Shown: piece by piece, positions 17,258-26,077 of the stretch
Position numbering within the stretch: position 1 is the stretch's first letter
How the letters are laid out: every line of letters begins with the position of its first letter
Assembly (NCBI GenBank): GCA_965247505.1
Contig: OZ252020.1
Coordinates: forward strand, 3,968,001 to 4,032,000
Direction: 5' to 3'
Source: CAIYRG01 sp965247505
Lineage (GTDB): Bacteria > Pseudomonadota > Alphaproteobacteria > Micropepsales > Micropepsaceae
Length of the DNA: 64,000 nt
Notes under the pieces: generated by a model
The model's input: only the letters and a program-made list of their open reading frames with translations
Database searches by the model: none
Told to the model about the DNA's origin: nothing
Made by a program: the position numbers and the translations under genes

Positions 17258-18097
17258 ATGTTGCGTTTGGCTGTTAGGCCCGCGGTCGTTTGCGCCGTGG
17301 CGGCGTCAGCGCTGTGTTTTGCGTTTATCACGGACGTATCCGCGCAATCATCGGATAACAGCCATGCGTCCGTACCGGATTTTTCCGGCTATTGGACGCG
17401 CGCACGTCCGCTGCCCTCGACTTTTCTTCTTCCCCTTGACGAAAACTTGCCTGGCCCGATTTGGGACCCGCAAGACCACACGCCAGGCGGGCTACCCTGG
17501 GTGGGGGACATCAGCAATCCGATTTTGAAACCGCATGCGGCGCAGGCGATATCCGAACGCAATGAATTGATTCTTTCAGGTGGAGAAGACCTTCCGCCGC
17601 ATTCGCTATGCTGGCCGTCAGGTACGCCTGAGGTACTCAATCTTCGTGAACCCGTTCAGATTCTGCAAAGCAGGGATCAAGTCACGATATTGTTCCAGCG
17701 TGACCATCAAGTCCGCCGCGTATTTATGGATGCAGCGCACTCCAAAAACTTGAAACTATCTTGGTATGGAGAATCTGTTGGCCATTATGAGGGCGATACG
17801 CTTGTGGTCAGCACCATCTCGCAAAACACCAGAACGGAAGTCGACAAATTCGGCACGCCTCATAGTGAGAAAATGAGGGTTGTAGAGAGATATAGTTTGG
17901 ATCCGGACGGAAACGGGATGACTGTCATGGCGATGGTCGAGGACTCCGAGACCTTCAACATGCCCTGGTATGCCCGGGCCACCTACGGCCGGGATTCCGG
18001 CCTGATCGATGAAATAATCTGCGCCGAGAACAACAAGAATGCGTCGACCGGGCAGGATTACGCCGCTCCGATGGCAAACGATCTAGCGGATTTTTGA
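17258..18097 (+). CDS. Secreted protein with GHYEGDTL signature, paralogue 2
   Basis: 279 residues with a Sec signal peptide cleaved near SAQ-SSD. It follows the same plan as the previous gene: DFSGYWTR at the start, CWPSGTPEVLNLREPVQILQ in the middle, then SVGHYEGDTLVVST and a late Cys (EIICAENN). The ATG is preceded by GAAGGAG. The pair are homologous but divergent, so an old duplication or a two-protein complex are both possible. Function unknown. Confidence 0.78.
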   Translation: MLRLAVRPAVVCAVAASALCFAFITDVSAQSSDNSHASVPDFSGYWTRARPLPSTFLLPLDENLPGPIWDPQDHTPGGLPWVGDISNPILKPHAAQAISERNELILSGGEDLPPHSLCWPSGTPEVLNLREPVQILQSRDQVTILFQRDHQVRRVFMDAAHSKNLKLSWYGESVGHYEGDTLVVSTISQNTRTEVDKFGTPHSEKMRVVERYSLDPDGNGMTVMAMVEDSETFNMPWYARATYGRDSGLIDEIICAENNKNASTGQDYAAPMANDLADF

Positions 18098-18301
18098 TTT
18101 TTTTGCCGCCTAAATGCCCGGCTTGACTGGATTAACGCTCCCGAACAATTGGCCTGGCTATGAGCCGAAATCGCTCACACTGCGAGTTGTTCTGGCCAAA
18201 ACTTAGTGTATTCTCTGGCCAATTCAGAGTCTGCGGCGCCCTGGGCCGATACCTCAGTGGCGGCAAGGAGTTCCTTAGCACGCTCTTACAGGGAGGTAGC
18301 A

Positions 18302-20050
18302 GTGCGCACATCGATCAAATATTCAACGCTTGCAAGTGTTCTTGGTGTTGTCCTTATGGTGGCCGGTTGCCAGCAGCAGACCGCCGAGACGGATACGGGC
18401 GCAACGGCGACGCCGGCCCAAACTCAGGCGCAGGCCGATAGTCCGGTTATCTCGCAAGCCGAAGTCGAAAGCGCGGCGCTTACCGGCATTGTCACCTCCG
18501 AAGAAGAAGGGGCAATGGGGGGCGTTCTCGTGAGCGCCAAATTGGACGGCTCAACGATCAAAACGACGGTCGTTACCGATCCTATGGGTCGTTACGCTTT
18601 CCCAGCCGACCGCCTCGAGCCTGGAAGCTACAGGATCGAAACGCGCGCGATCGGATATAATTTGCGCGGTCCGCGCAATGTAGAAGTCGCCGGCGGCGGC
18701 GCTACAAGTGCGGACATCGCACTTCGTCCCACGGGAAATCTTGCCGCGCAGCTGACCAACGGCGAATGGTTGGCGAGCATGCCAGGCAGCGACAATCAGA
18801 AGGCGTTCCTTGGCGGCTGCATGGGCTGCCATGAGTTGAATGTCATCACCATGTCGATCCACGACAAAGAGCGCTTCGCCGAACTTATTCCGCAAATGGG
18901 ACGGTACTATCCGGGCAGCCGCCCAGGCCGCAAACAGATCCTTCCTTTGGGCCCGCGCGGAAATCGCGGCATTACCGACGAGCGGATTATCGATATCGCG
19001 TCGACCTATCTCGACTCGGTCAACATGAACCCGGACGGAACATTTCCGTATGAGCTTCAGACCCATCCCCGTCCGTCGGGCCGTGGGACGCAAATGATCG
19101 TCACGACCTATGATTTGCCGCGTGCTGAAGCACTTCCGCATGACGCGATCATGGTCAAAGGCAAAGTCTATTATTCGGATTTCGGGAGCCTCTATATGGG
19201 CGAGCTGGATCCGGAGACCGGCGTCGTCACCGATTATGAAATTCCACTTCTCAAGCCCTCCGCCCCGCAAGGAACGTTGGGCCTGCATGCTGACAATGAC
19301 GGCAATGTCTGGCTCGCTTTGATGTATCAGGGCGGATTGGCAAAGTTCGATACCAACACAAAGGAAATTACGACCTATCCGATTCCGGCGGAATGGCAGA
19401 ATGCCAGTACGCAGGAATCCATGGTTTCGCCGCGCCACATGCATGTGGACGGATATGTGTGGACCAATGATCAATCCGATCACACATTCCTTCGTCTAAA
19501 TGTTGCGACAGGTGAGTATGAGAAATTGCCGTTATTGCGTGACCAAAATGGCGATACCATCAACGGCTATGAGTTGCCGTCCGACGCCGATAACAATCTA
19601 TGGGCGTTGGAATTTGGCGGTGCCGGTACAAAGATAGGGCGGGTCGACCGCGTTACCGGTGAACTCAAGACTTGGGTGTCGCCAATGGGCCGTGCGCGCG
19701 CACGTCGTGGCCAATTCGCTTTAGATGGAACTCTTTGGTTCGCCGAGTTTGGTTCCAATTCCATCGGCAGCTTCGATCCGGCCAATGAGCGCTTCCTCGA
19801 ATGGGAAGTTCCGACGAAATGGACCATTCCTTATGACGCGATCAAGTCGGAGCTGACCGGCGAAGCTTGGACGGCTTCGATGTCGACGGACCGCGTAACC
19901 CGGTTCAATCCTGAAACAGGTGAGTTCGTCGAATATCTCTTGCCGGACTACACCAATATCCGCCGTGTCTTCATTGACGACACCACCGGGGATTTCTGGG
20001 CCGGGGCAAATCATCGCCCGGCGCTCGTCAGACTTGAACCGCTCGACTAG
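18302..20050 (+). CDS. Heme-carrying Vgb-type beta-propeller lipoprotein 1
   Basis: 582 residues. The lipobox is VAGC (Cys23) followed by an Ala/Thr/Gln linker. Residues about 58-142 form a carboxypeptidase regulatory-like (transthyretin-type) beta domain (TGIVTSEEEG to ADIALRP). A single CXXCH heme site follows at 173-177 (CMGCH). From about 260 to the end there are repeated blades of the virginiamycin B lyase (Vgb) type, such as GELDPETGVVTDYEIP, KFDTNTKEITTYPIP and RVDRVTGELKTWVSP. The GTG start has GGGAGGT upstream. Combining heme and propeller suggests a periplasmic redox or sensor role, not antibiotic lysis; that is inference. A close architectural paralogue is at 43337-45061. Confidence 0.82.
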   Translation: MRTSIKYSTLASVLGVVLMVAGCQQQTAETDTGATATPAQTQAQADSPVISQAEVESAALTGIVTSEEEGAMGGVLVSAKLDGSTIKTTVVTDPMGRYAFPADRLEPGSYRIETRAIGYNLRGPRNVEVAGGGATSADIALRPTGNLAAQLTNGEWLASMPGSDNQKAFLGGCMGCHELNVITMSIHDKERFAELIPQMGRYYPGSRPGRKQILPLGPRGNRGITDERIIDIASTYLDSVNMNPDGTFPYELQTHPRPSGRGTQMIVTTYDLPRAEALPHDAIMVKGKVYYSDFGSLYMGELDPETGVVTDYEIPLLKPSAPQGTLGLHADNDGNVWLALMYQGGLAKFDTNTKEITTYPIPAEWQNASTQESMVSPRHMHVDGYVWTNDQSDHTFLRLNVATGEYEKLPLLRDQNGDTINGYELPSDADNNLWALEFGGAGTKIGRVDRVTGELKTWVSPMGRARARRGQFALDGTLWFAEFGSNSIGSFDPANERFLEWEVPTKWTIPYDAIKSELTGEAWTASMSTDRVTRFNPETGEFVEYLLPDYTNIRRVFIDDTTGDFWAGANHRPALVRLEPLD

Positions 20051-20070
20051 CTAAGTTCACCGACAAAAGA

Positions 20071-20101
20071 AAAAGGCCGGCGCCATCGACGCCGGCCTTT
20101 T
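20071..20101. terminator. Bidirectional terminator between propeller gene and SH3 lipoprotein gene
   Basis: A 12-bp perfect stem, AAAAGGCCGGCG (20071-20082) with CGCCGGCCTTTT (20090-20101), has a 7-base loop and runs of A and T on both sides. It lies between convergent genes and can serve both. Confidence 0.85.
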
Positions 20102-20147
20102 TTGTATTCCGTGAACTATTTGCCCGGTATCGTAGGGACCAATGTTT

Positions 20148-20540
20148 TTAAGGCACGTAGAGATCGGCCGGCGAGAGCATCGAGACCGGCACATAGCCTA
20201 ATGGCTCACCACCCTGTCCAATAAGCAGCCATTCATAGCCGGGAACCTTGCCTAGAACTTCAACCGTTTCACCGCGACCGACTTCGCCAACCACTTCGGT
20301 GTCGTAGACGAAGTGATTATTGAAAACATTGGTTGGGTTGGCGACGATGTACTCGGTCGTCACGGCCTCAAGATTCTCGACTTGAACAAGTTCTGCTGCG
20401 CCCGCTGCGGCCGGCGCATCGGCTGGCGGTGCATCCTGACTGCAGGCAGCTACGCCAAGCATCAGGGCGGCGACAGCAAAAGCGCCCGCGATAGTTAAGC
20501 CGCTTGAGCCTAATTTGGCCTCATTGCGATCGTGACCCAT
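20148..20540 (-). CDS. SH3-like domain lipoprotein
   Basis: 130 residues. The signal peptide ends in the lipobox VAAC (Cys33), followed by an Ala/Pro linker. The C-terminal half (about 65-125) resembles a bacterial SH3 domain: TEVVGEVGRGETVEVLGKVPGY, then WLLIG and LGYVPVSML. Such domains usually bind peptidoglycan or mediate envelope contacts. AGGAGA precedes the start on the minus strand. Role unknown. Confidence 0.72.
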   Translation of the reverse strand: MGHDRNEAKLGSSGLTIAGAFAVAALMLGVAACSQDAPPADAPAAAGAAELVQVENLEAVTTEYIVANPTNVFNNHFVYDTEVVGEVGRGETVEVLGKVPGYEWLLIGQGGEPLGYVPVSMLSPADLYVP

Positions 20541-20682
20541 CCTTATATGTCTCCTCTTTGGTTCAACTCTTAACTGCCGGTGCCCCCATGAACCCGGCTA
20601 GTCCCGAAAGTAATATAGCCGCAAAGCGGCTGAAAATTCCTACTGAAAACTAACCCATTGCGAAAAAATGAGAAAGGGGGGA

Positions 20683-20913
20683 TCAGGCCTCTCCTCGCGG
20701 GGGGCGGTTGTCTCGATTCATCCACGGAAAGGCCAGGCCGACGGGAATAATCCAGAGGAGGCCGGCCGCCGCATAGAAGAGGAGCGTTACCAGCCAATTG
20801 GCTTGGGGGAGGATTTCCACGCCTAAGCGCATAACAACAAGCGAATAAATCGTGATCCAGAGAAGGATTAGGACCGTGCCGATCAGCTTCTTGATCCGCG
20901 GCGGGAGGGCCAT
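20683..20913 (-). CDS. DUF2842 small membrane protein
   Basis: 76 residues beginning MALPPRIKKLIGTVLILLW, with two membrane helices (about 11-30 and 40-62) and a short basic tail. Length and motif fit DUF2842, an alphaproteobacterial family of unknown function usually next to ctaA. A longer upstream reading frame exists, but it would run through the divergent ctaA start, so the shorter form is preferred. Confidence 0.78.
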   Translation of the reverse strand: MALPPRIKKLIGTVLILLWITIYSLVVMRLGVEILPQANWLVTLLFYAAAGLLWIIPVGLAFPWMNRDNRPPRGEA

Positions 20914-20993
20914 TTTGCATGCCTTTGGGACGCATGGACGAGGAACTTGTGAAGGGTTATGGAGCAAAGCACGCAAGGCATCCAGGTCCGACC

Positions 20994-22094
20994 ATGGCAG
21001 ATTCCTCCTCGTCCCAAAGCCCGATCGCAAGCGGGAAAGCGCCGGCTCCCGACAAGGGCGTCGGGATTTGGCTTCTTGGCATAGCCGTTCTGATCGCTCT
21101 GATCGTGATTGTGGGCGGTCTGACCCGGTTAACTGAGTCCGGTCTTTCCATCACCGAATGGCGGCCTGTTACTGGAATGCTGCCGCCGCTCTCCGATGCT
21201 GTGTGGGAGGCGGAATTCGCCAAATATCGCGGCACGACCCAATATGCTCTTCTCAACGAAGGAATGGGGCTAGCGGGCTTCAAAACCATCTATTGGTGGG
21301 AGTGGGGGCACCGCTTTCTTGGGCGGGTCATTGGTTTCGTCTTTCTTTTTCCGTTTGTTTATTTTCTAGCCAAGAAGCGCATCACCGGGAAGCTGGCCGC
21401 GCGCCTTGCCGTGATCTTTGCCCTCGGCGCGGCACAGGGTGCGCTGGGTTGGTGGATGGTGCAGTCGGGCCTGGCCGACCGGGTCAGCGTTAGCCAGCAC
21501 CGTCTGGCTGCGCATTTGGGCTTGGCGTTCCTTCTCTTCGGTTATGTTTTTTGGACGGCTCTCGAAGTCTTCGCTGCCCCGCGAACCCGACGGGTTTCTC
21601 TCGCGCGATTTCGACCTTTCGCATGCTTGCTTAGCGCTCTGGTATTTTTCCAAATATTATTGGGCGCGATCGTTGCCGGCCTCGATGCAGGGCTAGCTTT
21701 TCCGACCTGGCCGACATTCGGCGGAAATTGGGTTCCGCCGGGGCTCTACAGTCTTGCGCCTTGGTGGGCCAATCATTTCGACAATCCGGCAATGACGCAT
21801 TTTCAGCACCGCAATATCGGTTACGTCATTGCGGTTCTGGCGATTTGGCTTTTTGTGGCGCTGTTGCGCACCGCCCCCGAAAAACCGGTGCGCATTGCTG
21901 CGATCCATCTCGCCGTGTTTACGCTTGCACAAGTGCTTCTCGGAATTATCACGGTGATTACGTTGGTTGCGCTGCCCATCGCTGCGCTGCACCAATTCTT
22001 CGCATTAGCGCTTTTTGGCGCGGGTCTTTGGCTGGTTTATACGCTTTCGCCGCAACCTAGCCACCCAGGGGGCGAAGCGCCCTTGGGTGGCTAG
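20994..22094 (+). CDS. ctaA: Heme A synthase (COX15/CtaA)
   Basis: Inner membrane enzyme converting heme O to heme A for cytochrome aa3 oxidases. 366 residues from this ATG and eight predicted membrane helices. The heme-ligand His residues are visible in EWGHRFLGR, SQHRLAAHL, FQHRNIGY and ALHQFFAL. The loop GGLTRLTESGLSITEWRPVT is a strong family signature. The start is uncertain: an ATG at 20919 has a better ribosome site (GGGAGGG) but adds 25 poorly conserved residues and leaves only five bases to the divergent gene. The last 12 residues and the stop are encoded inside a long hairpin (22056-22095). Confidence 0.92.
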   Translation: MADSSSSQSPIASGKAPAPDKGVGIWLLGIAVLIALIVIVGGLTRLTESGLSITEWRPVTGMLPPLSDAVWEAEFAKYRGTTQYALLNEGMGLAGFKTIYWWEWGHRFLGRVIGFVFLFPFVYFLAKKRITGKLAARLAVIFALGAAQGALGWWMVQSGLADRVSVSQHRLAAHLGLAFLLFGYVFWTALEVFAAPRTRRVSLARFRPFACLLSALVFFQILLGAIVAGLDAGLAFPTWPTFGGNWVPPGLYSLAPWWANHFDNPAMTHFQHRNIGYVIAVLAIWLFVALLRTAPEKPVRIAAIHLAVFTLAQVLLGIITVITLVALPIAALHQFFALALFGAGLWLVYTLSPQPSHPGGEAPLGG

Positions 22095-22095
22095 G
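22056..22095. repeat. Long hairpin overlapping the ctaA stop codon
   Basis: CCTAGCCACCCA (22056-22067) pairs perfectly with TGGGTGGCTAGG (22084-22095), and an inner GGGCG/CGCCC stem continues it. The palindrome encodes the C-terminal PSHPGGEAPLGG of CtaA plus the TAG. It lies between convergent genes and may stop transcription from both sides, though no T-run abuts it. It could also be an inserted palindromic repeat. Confidence 0.75.
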
Positions 22096-22122
22096 CCGGG
22101 GATGACAGTTTTCTAATTGTGC

Positions 22123-23397
22123 TTAAGCCCCCAACCCCTGTTCCAAATCGGCAATGAGATCATTGAGATTTTCAATCCCGATGGAAAGCCGCACAACATC
22201 CGGCCCGGCGCCCGCGGCCTCGCGGTCCTCGTCGCTGAGCTGGCGATGCGTGGTCGAGGCGGGATGAATTATCAGGCTGCGCGTATCGCCGATATTGGCG
22301 AGGTGGCTGAAGATGCGCACATTGTTCACCAGCTTTACGCCGGCATCGAAACCCTCTTTCAAGCTGAAGGTAAAGACCGAGCCTGCGCCTTTTGGGCAAT
22401 ATTTTTTGTGCAATGCGTGATGCTCGTGTTTTTCGAGCCCGGCATAATTCACCCAAGCGACGTCCTCGCGCGATTCAAGCCAGCGCGCCACTTCCAGGGC
22501 GTTTTCCACATGTCGTTGAATGCGCAAGGGAAGCGTTTCCATACCCGTTAACAAGAGAAATGCGTTGTTGGGCGATAGACAGGGTCCAAGATCGCGCAAC
22601 GCCAGCACTCGCGCGGCAACGCAAAAGGCAAAATCGCCGAATGTCTCGTAAAATCTAAGCCCGTGATAGGAAGCATTCGGCTCCGTCATGGTTGTGTATT
22701 TGCCGCTTGCCGCCCAATCGAATGTGCCCGCTTCGGTAATGAGGCCGCCTAGCGAATTGCCGTGTCCACCCAAAAACTTTGTCGCCGAGTGCACGATAAT
22801 ATGCGCGCCCCATTCGAAGGGGCGAATGAGGTAGGGCGTTGCAAGCGTGTTGTCGACGATCAGCGGCACGCCTGCATCCTCGGCAATGCGCCCCAAGGCT
22901 TCCAGATCGGTAATAACGCCGCCGGGATTGGCAAGGCTTTCGCAAAAGAGCGCGCGGGTATTGTCGGTGATCGCGCGTTTAAAACTATCAGGCTCAGTGG
23001 CGTCGGCCCATTTCACATGCCAGTCATATTTCTTGAATGCTTGACCAAATTGAGTGACCGAGCCGCCATAAAGCTGGCGCGCGGATACAAACTCCGCGCC
23101 GGGCTCCATAATGGTGTGAAAGATCAGCATTTGCGCGGCGTGACCGGACGCTGCGGCAAGACCCGCAGTGCCGCCCTCTAGAGCTGCGATGCGCCCCTCA
23201 AGCACTGCAACCGTCGGGTTCATGATCCGCGAATAGATATTTCCGAATACTTGGAGATTGAAAAGCGCTGCCGCCTGCTCGGCATCCTCAAAGACATAGG
23301 CCGTTGTCTGATAGATCGGTGTTATCCGCGCGCCGGTCGCCGGGTCGGGCTGTGCGCCGGCGTGAACGGCAAGCGTGTCGAAATGAAAATCGGCCAT
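22123..23397 (-). CDS. metY: O-acetylhomoserine sulfhydrylase
   Basis: PLP enzyme of the Cys/Met-metabolism family. It makes homocysteine from O-acetylhomoserine and sulfide. 424 residues, the length of MetY rather than the shorter MetB/MetZ. Typical motifs are YSRIMNPTVAVLEGRIAALE (55-74), ALFCESLANPGG (149-160), the Asp in PLIVDNTLATPY and the PLP-binding Lys207 in SATKFLGGHGNS. It is convergent with ctaA. Downstream on the same strand there is nothing before the hairpin. Confidence 0.94.
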   Translation of the reverse strand: MADFHFDTLAVHAGAQPDPATGARITPIYQTTAYVFEDAEQAAALFNLQVFGNIYSRIMNPTVAVLEGRIAALEGGTAGLAAASGHAAQMLIFHTIMEPGAEFVSARQLYGGSVTQFGQAFKKYDWHVKWADATEPDSFKRAITDNTRALFCESLANPGGVITDLEALGRIAEDAGVPLIVDNTLATPYLIRPFEWGAHIIVHSATKFLGGHGNSLGGLITEAGTFDWAASGKYTTMTEPNASYHGLRFYETFGDFAFCVAARVLALRDLGPCLSPNNAFLLLTGMETLPLRIQRHVENALEVARWLESREDVAWVNYAGLEKHEHHALHKKYCPKGAGSVFTFSLKEGFDAGVKLVNNVRIFSHLANIGDTRSLIIHPASTTHRQLSDEDREAAGAGPDVVRLSIGIENLNDLIADLEQGLGA

Positions 23398-23409
23398 CTT
23401 TAGCTCCGC

Positions 23410-24060
23410 TTAGAAAGTCAGTTTGCCGCGCAATTCTTCATAGGAAATCATGACATGCTCGCCATAGGCGGGACGTTCCTGCACGCGCGCATAATAGGCT
23501 TCGATATTGGGCAGCTTGGGTGTGGGCAGGCCCATCGTGAAATAACGATAAAGATGCGTCGCAATCGGAATGTCGGCAATCGTGAAATTGTCACCGGTGA
23601 TGAAGGCTTGTTCGGCGAGAATACGGCCAATGAGCATCAAATCGCGCGCGGTCGCCTCTTGTAATGACTTGATCTGTTTCGGATTGCGCTGGTTTTCCGG
23701 TGCGCGCCAATAGGCCCAAAACAAGCCTACAATATGGTTTTGGAATATTGTCGCCGACCAATCCATCCATTGATCGATAGGGGCGCGGATGCGTGGCTCG
23801 GCAGGCCAAAATTCCTCGCCGCCATATTGGGCTGCGAGATAGCGCACAATTGCGTTCGATTCCCACAGGATCATGCCGTCATCGTCGATCACAGGAACGA
23901 GCCCATTTGGATTCATGGCCCGAAACTCCGGCGTATTGACCACGCCATAAGGGCCGCCCGCCGGAATATGTTCATGGGCAAGCTCAAGCTCGCCGATCAT
24001 CCACATGGCTTTCTGCACATTTGCGGAACTACGCCGGCCCCAAATTTTAAGCATTCCCAT
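23410..24060 (-). CDS. Glutathione S-transferase family protein
   Basis: 216 residues. The N-terminal thioredoxin-like domain begins MGMLKIWGRRSSANVQKAMW, with the glutathione gamma-Glu contact in DDDGMILWESNAIVRYLA. The helical C-terminal domain holds the GDNFTIADIPIATHLYR capping motif. The upstream gene ends TAATG with this start, a one-base overlap, so the two are translationally coupled. An in-frame extension upstream exists but would overlap that gene. Substrate unknown. Confidence 0.88.
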   Translation of the reverse strand: MGMLKIWGRRSSANVQKAMWMIGELELAHEHIPAGGPYGVVNTPEFRAMNPNGLVPVIDDDGMILWESNAIVRYLAAQYGGEEFWPAEPRIRAPIDQWMDWSATIFQNHIVGLFWAYWRAPENQRNPKQIKSLQEATARDLMLIGRILAEQAFITGDNFTIADIPIATHLYRYFTMGLPTPKLPNIEAYYARVQERPAYGEHVMISYEELRGKLTF

Positions 24061-24581
24061 TAGCCCCGCGCGAGCGAACCGCCCTTGTTGAAAGCGTGCG
24101 GCTTGCGATTGTCGATGATGCGCCGGTTGACGCCATACCAACCGATCTCGCCGGAAAGCCGGCCATATTCGATTTTCGGACAACGATTCATAATAACCGT
24201 AAAGCCTGCCGCTTCGGCGTGGCTAGCGGCCTCTTCATTGATTACGCCGAGCTGCATCCAAAGGATCGTCGCGCCCAAGCGTTCTTTATTGGCGATTGCT
24301 TCGTCCGTGATGCCTAAGGCTGCTTTGGAATTGCGGAAGATATCGACCATATCGATTGGAGGCGGAACCTCGCTCAAAGTGGCGTAGACCTTTTGGCCAA
24401 GTATTTCCTTACCCGCTTGTCCCGGATTGACGGGGATGACTTTAAATCCCTTGTCGAGGAGGTATGTCATGGCGAAATAACTCGGCCGCGAGGAATTGGG
24501 ACTTGCGCCCACCATGGCGATGGTTTTCACGCTTCTTAAGATGCGCGCTATCAATGCGTCGGGATAGTTGGGGAAGGGCAC
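24060..24581 (-). CDS. CoA-binding domain protein (YccU type)
   Basis: 173 residues with a Rossmann-type CoA-binding fold. It has TIAMVGASPNSSRPSYFAMTYL at the nucleotide loop (20-41), VIPVNPGQAGKEILGQKVY in the middle, and RCPKIEYGRL near 132-142. The family (related to the succinyl-CoA synthetase alpha N-domain) binds CoA, with no established reaction. It is coupled to the GST gene downstream. Confidence 0.88.
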   Translation of the reverse strand: MPFPNYPDALIARILRSVKTIAMVGASPNSSRPSYFAMTYLLDKGFKVIPVNPGQAGKEILGQKVYATLSEVPPPIDMVDIFRNSKAALGITDEAIANKERLGATILWMQLGVINEEAASHAEAAGFTVIMNRCPKIEYGRLSGEIGWYGVNRRIIDNRKPHAFNKGGSLARG

Positions 24582-24613
24582 TTAAACGACTCCGGCGTTA
24601 TTCTTTATAAATA

Positions 24614-25411
24614 CTATTTCTCTGGCCATTTAGGTGGCCGCTTTTCGAGAAAAGCCCCGATGCCTTCAACCGCCTCTCCATGCATCATGTTTTGTACCAT
24701 GACCTCGCCGACATAATCATAGGCGCTCGTGAGACCGAGCTCGCGCTGGCGGTAATAGGCTTCCTTTCCCCAGCGCAAAGTTGCAGTCGGTTTCGAAGCG
24801 ATCAGTTTGGCGAGTCCATCGGTCTCTGCGTTGAGATTTTCCGGTGCGACGACGCGGTTCACCAAGCCCAGAGCTAATGCTCTATCGGCATCGACGAATT
24901 CGCCGGTCAGCAACATCTCCATCGCAGCTTTTCGGCTGAGATTTCGGCTTAACGCCACCATGGGGGTTGAGCAGAAAAGTCCGATATTTACGCCAGGCGT
25001 CGCGAAGCGCGCAGTATTTGCCGCCACGGCAAGATCGCAGCTTGCCACGAGCTGACAGCCGGCTGCCGTCGCTATGCCTTGTACTTTTGCAATCACCGGC
25101 ACGGGATGATGGACGATGGTTTGCATCAAATGACTGCACTGGGCGAAGAGTTCGCGGTAAAACCCGAGGCCCTTGTCCAGGTGGGCGCGGCGGGCGGTCA
25201 TCTCTTTAAGATCGTGGCCGGCGCAAAAAACTGTGCCTTTGGCGGCAAGCACGATGAGTTTTATCGATTTATTTTCGGCGGCCTCGTCCAAGGCGAGGAG
25301 AAGGCTGCGCATAAGATCGCGGGAAAGCGCGTTGCGTGCGCCCGGCCGGTTGAGCGTGATGGTGAGAACGGCGTTCTCAAGGGCGGTTAGGACGAGGGGT
25401 TGGTCGGTCAT
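24614..25411 (-). CDS. Enoyl-CoA hydratase/isomerase family protein (ECHDC3-like)
   Basis: 265-residue crotonase. The oxyanion-hole segments are FCAGHDLKEM (about 62-71) and the GIATAAGCQLVASCDLAVA helix (113-131). The second catalytic Glu of true enoyl-CoA hydratases is not obvious after GLFCSTPMVALSR, which matches the ECHDC3 subgroup. The precise reaction is therefore uncertain. It ends 32 bases before the start of the CoA-binding gene on the same strand. Confidence 0.87.
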   Translation of the reverse strand: MTDQPLVLTALENAVLTITLNRPGARNALSRDLMRSLLLALDEAAENKSIKLIVLAAKGTVFCAGHDLKEMTARRAHLDKGLGFYRELFAQCSHLMQTIVHHPVPVIAKVQGIATAAGCQLVASCDLAVAANTARFATPGVNIGLFCSTPMVALSRNLSRKAAMEMLLTGEFVDADRALALGLVNRVVAPENLNAETDGLAKLIASKPTATLRWGKEAYYRQRELGLTSAYDYVGEVMVQNMMHGEAVEGIGAFLEKRPPKWPEK

Positions 25412-25525
25412 TTGGTCACTGTAGCGGTTAGGTTTTTGCGGGTCATGGGGGCGTTCGATTTATGTGGTAATATAATACCACCACCGTAAATATAAGGAAT
25501 TTAAGGTGTCTTTTAGCTTTCTCTC

Positions 25526-25583
25526 TTGACGAAATTACACACGGGGCTTAGACGGGCGCCCGAGCGTACCGGGAGAATCCCGG
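25526..25583 (+). promoter_or_regulatory. Possible rplM promoter and leader hairpin
   Basis: TTGACG (25526-25531), a 16-base spacer and TTAGAC (25548-25553), followed by a leader containing the hairpin CCGGG-AGAAT-CCCGG (25569-25583) just before the rplM start at 25599. Leader structures upstream of rplM-rpsI control ribosomal protein expression in some bacteria; whether this one does is unknown. Confidence 0.35.
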
Positions 25584-25598
25584 CCTGGAGAGTTTCTT

Positions 25599-26075
25599 AT
25601 GCAGACCTATTCGGCGAAAGCCTCCGAAATCGAAAAAAAATGGCTCCTGATCGACGCCGAGGGGCTTGTGGTTGGACGGCTTGCCTCAATCATCGCCGCT
25701 CGCCTTCGCGGCAAGCACAAGCCATCCTTCACGCCCCATATGGATTGCGGCGATAATATTATTGTCATCAACGCCGAGAAAATTGTCCTCACCGGCAACA
25801 AATTGAAGGACAAGAAATATTATTGGCACACCGGTTTTCCGGGCGGCATCAAAGAGCGCACGCCGGAAAAATATTTAAGCGGCAGAACGCCAACCCGCGT
25901 TGTTGAAAAGGCGGTGCAGCGAATGCTTCCCCGTGGTCCTCTTGGGCGTCAGCAATTTTCCAATTTACGGGTTTATGTGGGCCCTGAGCATCCTCATGAG
26001 GCCCAAAAGCCCGAAACGCTCGACGTCGCCAGTCTCAATCCGAAGAACACCAACTACCGCAAAGCGAAGGCATAG
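25599..26075 (+). CDS. rplM: 50S ribosomal protein L13
   Basis: 158 residues. Signature segments are MQTYSAKASEIEKKWLLIDA, VVGRLASIIAARLRGKHK, NIIVINAEKIVLTGNKL and KAVQRMLPRGPLGRQQ. It is two bases before rpsI, the universal pairing. The call is secure. Confidence 0.98.
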   Translation: MQTYSAKASEIEKKWLLIDAEGLVVGRLASIIAARLRGKHKPSFTPHMDCGDNIIVINAEKIVLTGNKLKDKKYYWHTGFPGGIKERTPEKYLSGRTPTRVVEKAVQRMLPRGPLGRQQFSNLRVYVGPEHPHEAQKPETLDVASLNPKNTNYRKAKA

Positions 26076-26077
26076 AT

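Noticed and set aside
18551..19483. 310-codon minus-strand reading frame opposite the heme-propeller gene
   Set aside because: No recognisable protein features; the plus-strand product is well supported.
18302..20050. Streptogramin (virginiamycin B) resistance enzyme
   Set aside because: Propeller blades are Vgb-like, but the lipobox, heme site and extra N-terminal domain make an antibiotic lyase role unlikely.
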